A DNA stretch of 64,000 bases from assembly GCA_001557505.1 (NCBI GenBank), contig LSAX01000013.1:496001-560000 (forward strand), in the 5' to 3' direction. Source of the DNA: Reticulascus tulasneorum (lineage: Eukaryota; Ascomycota; Sordariomycetes; Glomerellales; Reticulascaceae). Positions 53,845-64,000 of the stretch are shown piece after piece. Below the pieces are notes generated by a model. It was not told the origin of the DNA. It did no database searches and worked only from the letters and a program-made list of their open reading frames with translations. The position numbers and the translations under genes were made by a program. Numbering within the stretch: the first letter of the stretch is position 1; every line of letters starts with the position of its first letter.

Positions 53845-54982
53845 TCAGATATATCTTTGCTGGGGATCCAGCTTGTCCATGAGATCCATGCTCTTCTCAT
53901 ACATCGTGAACACAAGGCCTCCGCTCACTACCAATCTCGCCAGCCGCGGCAACGCGCCGCTCCAAAACGTAAGCACGCCTTCCTGCTTGAAGATCATCGT
54001 GGCGCACTTGAACGAGTTGCCGTACTGCGATCGTGCCTCTATGCTCTGCATTCGTGTCTTGATGGTATCCAATGGCTGCGTCACATATACTGTGATCAAC
54101 CCCGCCAATCCTCCCATGGAAAACGTTCCCACGGCTCCCAGCTTCTCCCCCGGAGCAATGTACGACTCGGCAATCTGCTTCAGGAAGTTGTATGAACCGA
54201 ACCGTGTAGCGCTGTTCGCCGCTTGCCGGGCCGTTGTGGGGACAAAGCCTTGAAAGAAACCTCGAATTCCTCGTTCACGGGCGATGATCGGTACGGCGTG
54301 GAGGAAGCCTCGCATTCGGGGCTTTCCGCTCTTCCTGTCGTCGATTCTGGGGATCGCAATACGTCAGCGTCCATGCAACACCATCATGAGGGTCTCGTGC
54401 CGTCTTACAATGTTGTCTTGATACTCTCAAACGGTGTGACAGCAAATAGCGACTCGGTAACGCCTGCTCCAAATCCGGCAATCACCGTTCTCGGACCAGA
54501 AATCTTTCCTTCCGAGTCGGCGAGCAGGTTCTTGTACTGGTCAAAAGCAACGAATCCTAGCGCCGAGGTCAGCCAGTCAACCCATCAAGTCCAAGGTAGT
54601 CCAGTCATACGAATTCCGGCCTTCAATGAGTTGCCAATGATCAGCGTGGTACATCCCGCATACCATTGTTTGCCGAACGGTGGCCATGGTAGCTTCTGGC
54701 CGGCGGCCAACCGCCGGTTCAATTGTGATCGGGTCTTCGCAACTACGGAGAGGTCAAAGGTCAGCGGTCAATCGGGAAGCCCCGTCGCAAGAGGACATAC
54801 ATTCGGCAGGGTATGTGATAGCTGTTGTGTCGGAGGTTAGCTATGTCGTCATTGAAGCTGCCCTAGCTAGAGAACTTGCCAATCTCGACTGCACCAGCTG
54901 TAGATCCCGCAAGGATCGATCGTAGGACAGTGGGTTTTCTCTTGGTCGACTGCGAATCTTCCTTGGTCGCCGAGGTAGCCAT
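53845..54982 (-). CDS. CTP1: Mitochondrial tricarboxylate (citrate) carrier
   Basis: Five exons (54982-54880, 54821-54801, 54742-54611, 54556-54409, 54346-53845) encode 301 residues, the usual length. All three mitochondrial-carrier signatures are present: YPAEFAKTRSQL, TPFESIKTTLIDD and QPLDTIKTRMQS. Other blocks typical of Ctp1 are ILAGSTAGAVEIAITYPAEF, AGFGAGVTESLFAVTPFESI and ARQAANSATRFGSYNFLKQI. It exchanges citrate and other tricarboxylates across the inner membrane. The second exon is only 21 bases. Intron 1 (54822-54879) begins with GCAAGT instead of GTAAGT, a GC-AG intron; the frame and family sequence demand it. The gene is convergent with the UQCC2-like gene, 207 bases apart. Confidence 0.96.
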
Positions 54983-56884
54983 CGTGATCAGTAGCTGCTG
55001 TCAACTGGGCGATCGGCTGTCGACGGTTTTTTGGTTCGGACAAAAGTTGATTTAAGATGTTGGTAAGGTACTGTACCTTGCCTCCGAAATCGCGGAGGTG
55101 GGGCGGGCTGGGGAAAATTGATCCATAGCGTCATCTCAGGGCTCAATGCGACTGGACAGAGCCATTCCTCCAAAACGCCAGCGAATTATTCCATTGCGGT
55201 ACGCTGTCCACCATCACAGAAATTTCTTTTTTGACAAATCTAGACTACTTATCGTGTAGTCCGAGTACCCGTAATCCACGAGGTTGTCAACTTGTGCCGC
55301 CGGTAGTATTTGACTTCATGTAGTCAGTAATTATCAAACACTAGCCTCTAACATCACCTCGAGTGCGTCTCTAATTCGAATCCAAATCTGTTGAATTCCT
55401 AGTATTCGTTGAACCCAGCTATCTTTTCAGTCGAAATGTATAGTTCTTAAGTGTCACTGGATAATGCAAGACTTGGCGAAGTACACATTCGACGACCCTA
55501 TCAAGTCCTTAACGACGGATAAGCTAAGTGGAGCTGCTCAGCCGTCTCGTTGGCGAGCATTGCCGCATCTTTCAGTATTTATATTATATATCTGACGTTT
55601 GCATTGGAGAGGTAGAGGAAGCAAGTTCAGCTATCCTCAAGAAACAGGTTGAGGCTGTAGATGAAGCTGATACTCTCGGGGACACACAGAGTGAGAAAGG
55701 GAGAGAGACGAAGGGAATACAAAATCATACAACTTCACATCAACAATTAGTTTTAACGAAGTATCTGGTGATACCGTCAGTGATACTAGCAGCAAACCAG
55801 GATCCTCTTTCGTTGCCACTGCATGTTCTTCTGTTCTCAACATTCACTGATGTATAGAAATCATGGAGTGGATTCCGCGCAATCATAACTCCGTGCGTAT
55901 ATCACAAACCTAGCTTTTGGAACAAACAAAAGATATTAATGCTCAAAGCTGCTCTTTTTCCACAGTAGAAACCGAGCCATCTCTTGCATTGTGTCAGACT
56001 ATAGGGAACTCACGCCGATATTACCACAATTGTATCAAACCCCGTGACAGCCTACAACTATATCGGGGAAAAAGACTCGGAATGCCAGATAATCCCGATG
56101 CATATCTTCTTCTCGGGATTGACACATGTTTCCAGGCCGGCGGGTACTTTCTAGTTAGAGCCTTTTCAACGAGCTACTGGCAAATAGGTATTACTATTAC
56201 TGGTGTAGAATAGGCCACAAGTCTCAACATGGTGGTTGACATTCCCCTTTGCTGCTAGTGCTGACAATCTGCGCATGCGGACTGAGCGAGTTTCTTTGTG
56301 TTGGTATGAACGGCGAGTGTGGGCAGAGATGGTTCATTTATAGTCTTACCGTCTGGTTATTTACCAGATCTGAAACTGCAAGATATCTACTAAGAACCGA
56401 AAACTGAGCTGGGAGCCATGGAACTCGATTTCACTTGTATGCCAGGACTGCGTGAGCAGGCACTACTGCGGGGGGCTGCTAGACATACAAGACAGAGATG
56501 TATAGGAACTCGTCAATGACCCCTTTCGTGGTCAAAGAAGACTCGGGCAAGTAACCTCTTGGGCTCTTAAATTACGCCATTTAAATTCTTCTCGACGATG
56601 CCAGCAGAGACTGGTTGTTCCCGGTCTTGGAGATTTCTTGCATGCAAGTATGTCATTGATAAAGAGAAGTAAATGTATCAATATATTTAGATGTTTTAAC
56701 TTTTAATGGTCATTGTCTATATGACTATCTATCAAGGCAAAAGATAGGAAGCCTCCCTCTTTAGCACGAAGCCTTCAATAGATTATTCTCTCATAAGTCA
56801 TGAATATTGAAGAACTTCTTAGTTAATGCATTAAAAATCAAATAACCGCCCACCTAGGCATGATTGTATTGTAAGCAAGGCTTT
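54983..56884. other. Intergenic, 1.9 kb without a recognised gene
   Basis: Short frames on both strands (for example near 55528-55857) have no family pattern. A+T content rises around 56620-56880, before the stop of the GMC gene. Confidence 0.45.
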
Positions 56885-58748
56885 TTAATTCGCAGCAATG
56901 ATTTTGCCCGCCGCAATCTCGGCGATTCCATAGACTGCCGTCTGAATATGAGCAGACAGCTGGACGGGGATGATACTGGCGTCCACCACGCGTAGATTGG
57001 CGGTGCCGTACACGATCAGGTTCTTGTCAACGACGCCGCCATCCTTCTTGGGCAGTAGTGCGGCAGTGCCGATGGGGTGGTAGAAGCTGTCGACCGTCTT
57101 GAGCGCGAAGTCACGGAACTGTGCGTCGGTTTGCACAGCCGGGCCGGGATCCTTCTCGATATCCCACAGGGACCTCATAGGCTCGGTCTCGGCGATCTTG
57201 CGAGCCCACTTGGAGCCCTCCATGACGGCGCGAATGTCGTACTCGTTGTTGAAGTACTTGAGGTCGATGATAGGCTTGCCACGGGGTTCTGCGGGGTTGA
57301 TGTGCACGTTACCACGGGCGAAGGGGTGCATGACTGAAGAGAAGAGTGTGAACCACTTGCCGCCGGGGTAGCCCGACGCGCCAAGGTAGTTGGCCTCCAT
57401 GAGGATCTCAATCTGGGGAACGGCAGCGTTCTCCAGATACGCAAGCTTCTTCTTGTCCACGACGGTGCCAGTGGTGCCGAAGGCCTTCTTGGCAATGGCG
57501 ATGAGTTCCGTGTTCAATGTCTTGCTAATCTGAGCCCAGTTGACGAAACTGTACGCGATGCTGGTGTAGTCATACCACGAATATTTGCCCTCTAGCCATA
57601 GCTGGAACTGCTTTGTGGCAAACTCGCCCGCACTGTCATAAATGAGAGGATCGAACGACTCGTACTGTGGCTTTAGGCGGTAAGTGTTGGAGGTGCGGAT
57701 GTGATCCTGGTAGTTCTCGCCAACACCGGGCAGCTCTATTAATGGAGTGACGCCCGCGGCCTTGATGACTGCAGACTGGCCAACACCGGACAGCTCGAGC
57801 AGACCGGGGGTTTGGATGGAGCCAGCTGACAGAATGACTTCTTTGGTGGCGTAGATGACGGAACCGTCCTCCAGAGTCACACAGCTTGCAGTAAACAGAC
57901 TACCAGACTTGACGAGTCCAATCTTTGCGGCACGAGAGTTTGTCCTGACGACCAGGTTCTTGCCAGCCTTGGGCAAGTAGCTGTTGGCGCTGTAGGACCG
58001 GTTGTAGTGGGTCACGTCAATGTTGGTGGGCTGGAACATGACGCCGATGGGGTTACCTCCCAGAGACCCTCCATCGTTGATCGGGACGCCGAGCTTGCTG
58101 ACAGTTGGCTGCCACGTCTTTAGCATCTCCGGAACAACGCGGGTGTAGCTGGTCTTGATGGGACCGGTGCGGCCGTGGACGTCGCCGTCATTGCCGGTGA
58201 AGTTTTCTGATTTGGTCATCGCCTTGATCAAGATATCCCAGTTCCACCCACTGCTGCCGAGCTCTTCCCAAGCATCGTACTCGGCGGTTGCGGCGCGGTC
58301 ATAGCACAGGTAGTTCATGGCGGACGAGCCTCCGAGGACCTTGCCGCGGTTGACGGCAATCGAGCGACCCCCGATGTTTGTCTGTGGGATCGACGTGAAG
58401 TTCCAATCATATGTGGACCCCAAGATCGATCCTCGTAGGCCGGGGACGTTGATTCTCAGCTCCTCGGGAGCGGCAACCCCAGCTTCGAGAAGCACGATCT
58501 TAGCCTTGGGAAGGCCAAGGCTCAACCGTGCGGCGAGCGCAGCACCGGCGGTACCGCCTCCAACGATGACCTATTTTCCGACACATGTCTCAGTAAAAAG
58601 CTCCGATTGAGAGGCATTGGCCGTGCAAACTACCAGGGAAGCGCAATTGGGGCCGGAGAGAACTTACGTAGTCATAGGTTTCCTTCACTGGGGCGGCCAA
58701 AGAGCCAGCCACCAATGCTAGCGCCGTACAGGCATTGAGGAAGAACAT
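56885..58748 (-). CDS. Secreted GMC (aryl-alcohol/glucose-oxidase-like) oxidoreductase
   Basis: Two exons (58748-58668 and 58570-56885) encode 588 residues. Exon 1 is a signal peptide plus YDY (MFFLNACTALALVAGSLAAP); the splice forms the FAD-binding start YDYVIVGGGTAGAALAARLS. Then come VLLEAG, the GMC signature 1 region GKVLGGSSAMNYLCYDRA, signature 2 in VILSAGSIQTPGLLELSGVG and GVGENYQDH. The active-site pair is His in FYHPIGTAALLPK and a second His in QLSAHIQTAVYG, as in aryl-alcohol oxidases. The complete FAD and active-site motifs suggest a working extracellular enzyme that oxidises an alcohol or sugar and makes H2O2. The substrate is not decidable. Confidence 0.95.
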
Positions 58749-61700
58749 GATGACGGGTAAAGTGAACCAAGGGACGAACCGTTGCCGTTGCCGCTGATCT
58801 TGACGAGAAACTGAGCTTGTTGGTAGCGACTGCACTCCAACAATGGACGGGAGACAGACGCCATTTTGTACCCGGGCACCCTGGCAGCTGTTTTTCGCGG
58901 TTGCGCGGTGCCAACCGTGTGTGCCACTGCAATAAGTGGCAGAGCTCAGGATGCCGTTACATTCGTGGCGGTCGTATTATTAGAGAATCCATGTCCGGGT
59001 AAGCAGGCCCCGCATCCCAGCAATCAATAATTCATGCAACGACTTGTTGATTTCGGGCAACTGGCCAAGCCCAATACCACAGAAGTCGTCAAGCGTCTGC
59101 TATGGAATGCCCTCCTCCCCTTCCCGGGTCGCAGTAGTTGAAGTGAGAGTACTACATGGTGCTAACGTAGCGTAACATCTGATGGTCATTTTTCGCTTCT
59201 ATGGAGTGGAGACTGGATGAGGAGCACACTGGGCCCTGCCATTTATTCCGGGGTAGTGCGTGGCAAGCTTGCATCCTGCAGCGAGTTATTGTTCTAGCCT
59301 CAGCCGCTAAGCTCCACCCTCGTCCGCTGAGAGGCTACCGGTTGCCAGGCCCATGGACACCATATGCAGTTGGCGATCGCATCAATCAGCTCGGCCACGT
59401 GGAGCGGGGGTTACAACTATTGTCCCATAGGCGCTCGGTTTGACACCATGCCGGTAGCGAAGCGGCTGCTTCTGTCGCTCACACGGCGGCGGCGGTGCCT
59501 TCGATCTGGTGGTACTCTCACACGCGCCTGGGTTCTGGCTAAATCTGAGGGTGCTTGTGGGAGGAACGCGCGGCTCTCGCCATAATTATTCAGGCGTCTC
59601 GATGGGGCAGGCCACAGGTGTAATCTGAATCGTTTGGATATACTCCCGTGGGTGATACAGAATACCCTGTCGATGAATATGATAGATTGATGGATATTTG
59701 GCTAGTCGGAGAGCTCGTCAAGCCCCCCCATGCATCCGATACTCTCCCCCCCCCCTCAAACCCCTCCCTCCCAGCCTCTTAGCACCGTAAGTCTACTATG
59801 TATGTATGTAGCGCGCGGGGGTACGGATGGATGTGCTATGTTATGGCGTGGTCCACTTATTGGAGTGAACAGCCCGTAAGTGTGTCCGCCTACATGCCCG
59901 GTGAGCGGAGGTTCCGCATGCATTGGGAATGCTTGCGAATATTGCATCCCAAAGACAGCATAGTTTAATTCCGAAAAGATAGAAGCTCCTCCAGCCAGTA
60001 GTTAACTGTGTGTAATACATCGTTTCCTTCACCCACTTCGGCTTGTTAGAGCGGTGAAGTAATGAGTTAGACTAAGGATATCATGACATTCCTGATGCTT
60101 GTGGTAGGCCCGGTTTTTGCAGCTGCAGAAGCGTCACTTGGTGAGGGAGTCGGCATGGTTTTGAGGGGAGATGGCATCCCCTTCTTGCACCCGCAATGTC
60201 CCTGGGTGACCCTTGTGGTAGTAGACGAGGGTGATGTCGATGTTTCAACGCTTGCAAAGTCAAAGATTGGAGGCACGATAATCTCGCAAATCAATGCAGC
60301 TGCTGGAAAACCAAATCCGACTGATTATATGATGGTCTTTTGGACTCAGCAACACTAATAATATGCGATGCAGTCAAAACCTTCGAGCTAGATCCGATCG
60401 TCTACCCTCAGACTGTGTCTCTCGGAGCCCACATGTTCTCGCACAGATGTTGCTCCCGCCCGACCCGCTCACCCGCTCCGGCTGCCATCAGCGCGTGCAC
60501 ATGGTAATATGCCAGATGGTTTTTGCTTTGCTGCTGCTTATCTCTCGTCATTTCTCTGAGAGTCTGTGAGTGCATCACGAAGAAGAGGCTCTGCAAACAG
60601 TGCCACGTGAGTGAGTTGCCAAGACCGAAAATGCCCAGTCGTCATCCCCACTAGCCTGGCTGCTGTAGTCGTCGGCGACGATTTCGTTCAAACTTTAATC
60701 AGTATTTCATGTTACTTTCCCAGGAGGCGTACAGGTCGATTACAGATGATACAAATATAGAGACCTATGAGAAGCTATGCACACACCGGAACAAGGTGAA
60801 GACCGGCCACACCGATACTCTCATATTGTGATGGGAAAGCCGCCGCGGAAGCTATTGGATAACCCAATGCACGGGGTGATACTATTGATATGTGCGAGGC
60901 GTGTTCCATTTCCATATCTGTAGTTCCATATCTGTAGACCTGGGACCCAACAGACTCCCGGGAATTCCTATCCAAGTCGGGGAGGCCATCCATTTACAGA
61001 CAGGATTCAATGCGTGGACCAAAAAAAGACATTGCTCTCCCATCCCAGCATGATAGCTGCCTGGGTGCCTGGTTGCCTGGTCCCAAGACGCTGTGAGTCT
61101 GCAGAACCGCAGACCGCACACCGCTTACGCCAGGGAGATTGCTCCTAAACAGGAATATCTCCCATAGCGCGAGAGCCGTTGTTCTTGGCGGCATGTCCTG
61201 GTCAAGGTTTCTTCATAGCCGTCCATGATCGCTGATAATATTTCCTGGATGAGACAAGGGCTAAAGCAGGCAGTAAAAGGTTCGTCATCAGGCGCATCCC
61301 GGGGGATTGGATTAATAAAGATGTCTTATCTTAGACTTCGCGTGGCTGGCATGTTCCGGGCTTGCCCTCAAATCACAGGCGACAGACGCCATTTAGATTC
61401 TGCGAACGCCCGTCCGCTGTCTTACATCGATGATGAACTGACAATGAACTGACAGCACGCACAGCGGGACGCCATCCATTCTTCCAGAACAGAACTGTGG
61501 CACTAACACACTAGTGTTTTAGTCTAGCTAGCAGCCGTACGGAGCGTTCCCCGGGAGCTAAGGCCAAGCCCGCTGTAGTGCCTCGCTGCACTCGGTCCAT
61601 TGCGTTTAGGCTTCGGTCATTGTGTTCCCCCGGGCGGAGACAGCAGACTCTGATGGGCCATGAGAGCCGGTGCGTTCTTGGCGCAGTCGTCTGTACTGTA

Positions 61701-63538
61701 CCGCTGCAGGCCGTGATTGATAAGCGTCCAGGATTGTGACTTTACACCAGGATCGCAGCACAAAAGTTTCGAATCCATGTACGGCAACGTTACTCATTGA
61801 TTAAGCCCGTTATTCGGTAGTTATGAAGGCAAACTTGCCTGCCTCATCTGGGCAGATACCGCCGACAGGTATCCGAAACTTCCTGCGTTGTAGGCTTGCA
61901 AAGAAACCCTCCCCCCTCCCTAATCCCAACCCTGAGGCTTTTCTTCGAGGGCCCGCCTGCGCGCTCGGACGTTTTGGAAGCGAGGAAACCTGGCGTCGTG
62001 GGGACCCCGGAAGGCGGAAAATGACACAAATTGGCGACTAGCCGATATTACCACCGCCGTATACGCAGCAACTTGAAATGTGCTAGCATACATACGTGAT
62101 AGTAGTCTGAAGAGTTCGCACGACACACAGGATGGATGATGAGATAATAATAAATGGGCAATCCATCAAACGGTGCAGTCTCCTAACCAGGGATGATCCC
62201 CCACACTATATCGGTGCCAATATTCTTCTCATCTCGGTGCGCCAGGCTCACCCCCGTGGCCGTGCCGTCAGCTCTGGACAAAGCCATTGGAGACCTCAAG
62301 CGATCTCCCGGTTGGGTCCCCGGTAAGACGGGAACAACACCCACCTAAGCTAATTCATAGAAGCTTAAACTCTACCCACTCCAACCCATCCTTGTGGAGG
62401 AGAACGAGAGGAGAGGCAAAGAGCTTCCATGTGGTATAGCAGCTGAGAAAGCATTCTGCGTATTTAAAAGTTCCCTGGGGGGATGCTCATAAATAAGGAG
62501 AAACGCACGAGAGTCTCCGACTCAATTCGGTTCGCTGATGCAAAACGCCACCCCCTTGCAGCCTGCACTTGCCAGCACCGAGCGGGCATTCTATTGCCTG
62601 CCAAACGGACGCACCTTCAGTGGCCCGCCTTCCGCGGGAACGCCTTGGGATGCTTTCGTTGGAGACACTCGATAGTGTGTATCCAGCAGGCAAATCCCTG
62701 CTAGGCCATACATGCGCCACTAACTTGATCAAGGCCCCGATGGATTGGGGAAAGTTGGAAATGGACCCTATTGGTAGGAACCCCCAAAATCCCCCGTATA
62801 GCTGTAGCTTTGTTTGCCATGCGCAGGTGAGTAAGTAGAAATGAAGTACGAGCGTATACTCGGACTAGGAAAGAGATGTGCCGAAAATGGACAATGACCC
62901 GAGCACTCGCAGAAACACTGACAATTGTGGCCCTGCGTATCATCCTGCTAATAACCAGGGAACGGAGAAGACAGGGGAGTTAGAGTGGGATGGCGACGCC
63001 GTCTAGCCGTCCATTGCGGCGGGATGACAGCCTCTCATCAGGTTGAGACAAACTTTCGAGGCCGTGTTTGCACCATCGATTGACTATCCTCACGGGCCAG
63101 TGTCTTGCCCGTCGCCCCCTACGTCTGTCCGTGCTCTCGGCTGTACTCGACACCATGCATAGCACGCTTCACACCAAAACCGCTGCCTGCAGGGCAAGCT
63201 CAATGCGGCCGCCGTGGGACCTGAGCATCGCTTGCACTCCCGACCGCACTGGCCGGCGATCCTTGGCCGTGCTTTGCTGATTTTCTTGACGTACCTTGGA
63301 CACGAGTGCCATGGGTTGGTGCTCTGATCTTATTCCAGACGCAGAGATCATAATAAGATGATCGAGGATCCGCCCAGCCTCGTTTCTTTAAACCTGTCAA
63401 GTAATCCGTAAAGGTTCCCCGAACCCATTCGTTCTTTTTATTCTGTTCACAACGCTCCCTATCGTCTCCTGCCCGGTCAGCAGCGAACCTCACCTATCAG
63501 CTTACCGTCATCGACACAGAAAACCAACAACCGCAATC
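58749..63538. other. Gene-poor stretch of about 4.8 kb
   Basis: No coding region with a family pattern, no tRNA and no transposon is seen on either strand. Open frames are short; one at 60083-60358 on the plus strand starts with an ATG and a weakly hydrophobic N-terminus but is not supported. Low-complexity C/T runs lie near 59745-59785. The last 150 bases are the promoter of the gene at 63539. Confidence 0.5.
60910..60937. repeat. 14-bp tandem duplication
   Basis: TTCCATATCTGTAG occurs twice, directly joined. Confidence 0.85.
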
Positions 63539-64000
63539 ATGGAACCTCCTGCTGAGATCCGTACCGAGTCGCAGAGCCATGTCGTTGTCGGCGCGGCGAT
63601 AGGCTTTGCCACCGTAGCTCTCATCATCCTTCTGCTCCGGCTTTACACGCGGCTGGCGCTTCTGAAGACCGCCGGTATCGACGACTGGACTATAACAGCA
63701 GCAATGGTAAGCAAAAGCTTCTCGTGATGCGGAGAAACAACACTAACAGTCCCGGAAGGTTCTCTCCATCATCACCTCGGTTTCCACTTGTCTGGGTAGG
63801 TTATGATACGAAAACAACACAACTTACCTGTGATGAAAATACTGACCTTTTTTGCCATGTAGAGGCGAAATATGGACTGGGTCGCCATGCTGAGAATGTC
63901 AGTGCGGAAGAATCCATTCTGCAGCTGAAGGTAAGTCTGACCTCGAATGCTGTCTGAAAAAAGGGGTTCTAAGACTGTTGCAGTTCTTGTACGTCAACAT
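63539..64000 (+). CDS. Fungal rhodopsin-like integral membrane protein (partial, 5' part)
   Basis: Four exons are visible (63539-63706, 63759-63795, 63863-63930 and 63984 onward), cut by the window end. The start reads MEPPAEIRTESQ, then a first membrane helix (VVVGAAIGFATVALIILLLR) with LYTRLALLKTAGIDDWTITA, a second helix across the splice (AAMVLSIITSVSTCLEAKYG) and GRHAENVSAEESILQLKFLY. This order, especially R-x-Y-x-R, GxDDW and the K-YGLGRH turn, is that of the large fungal rhodopsin-like/Pth11-related family of seven-helix proteins. Function is unknown; some members are surface sensors. All three introns are short GT-AG. Confidence 0.88.

Noticed and set aside
60083..60358. Small secreted protein of 91 residues on the plus strand
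   Set aside because: It has an ATG and a hydrophobic start, but no cysteine pattern, family resemblance or promoter signal; the opposite strand is equally open, so chance is likely.
61225..61452. SDR fragment, because of a GASRGIGL-like string
   Set aside because: Only the glycine string matches; no NNAG or YxxxK motif or other SDR sequence surrounds it in any frame.

Overview
The window comes from a filamentous ascomycete (Pezizomycotina, probably a Sordariomycete). The genes carry many short GT-AG introns of about 43-97 bases with CTAAC/CTGAC-type branch sites. The gene families are typical of such fungi: two HET-domain proteins, two Zn2Cys6 regulators, two GMC oxidoreductases (one dead), a Kre9/KNH-like GPI protein, a fungal rhodopsin-like membrane protein and remnants of a Tad1-type LINE. 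Exon structures were built by eye from reading frames, splice signals and family continuity; no search was run. No tRNA, rRNA, CRISPR array or intact transposon was seen.

Left part (0-8 kb): a weak F-box-like ORF, a decayed multi-exon membrane-protein pseudogene and a truncated alcohol-oxidase-type GMC pseudogene meet tail to tail near 2.3 kb. They are followed by a small C2H2 zinc-finger gene and the cytosolic asparaginyl-tRNA synthetase. From 8 to 26 kb come an uncharacterised fungal surface-type protein, a six-exon Zn2Cys6 regulator divergent from a CipB-like oxidoreductase, a GPI-anchored cell-wall-type protein, a secreted subtilisin-like protease with the full catalytic triad, and a 1,207-residue protein that joins a ubiquitin-like N-terminus, a von Willebrand A domain with a full MIDAS and a ubiquitin-conjugating (E2) domain.

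Middle part (26-49 kb), accessory in character: a HET-domain gene divergent from the E2 fusion; a secreted epoxide-hydrolase-like enzyme, a short-chain dehydrogenase and a medium-chain reductase close together; a 3.2 kb island of LINE relics (34.95-38.13 kb) that surrounds a small cysteine-rich secreted protein gene; a second HET gene; an M20 amidohydrolase; and a START-like protein divergent from a second Zn2Cys6 regulator, with a perfect 34-bp palindrome between them. These are followed by an NAD(P)-binding protein and a membrane-anchored alpha/beta hydrolase.

Right part: a compact housekeeping block (49.9-55.0 kb) with protein-L-isoaspartate methyltransferase, a Bsd2/Ndfip-type adaptor, a UQCC2/Cbp6-like complex III assembly factor and the mitochondrial tricarboxylate carrier. 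Then come a secreted GMC oxidoreductase, a gene-poor stretch of about 4.8 kb, and the first exons of a rhodopsin-like membrane protein cut by the window edge.

The most unusual items are the UBL-VWA-E2 fusion facing a HET gene, the secreted-protein gene set among LINE debris, the palindrome in the regulator/START promoter, and an in-frame, stop-free intron that would split a zinc cluster if retained.
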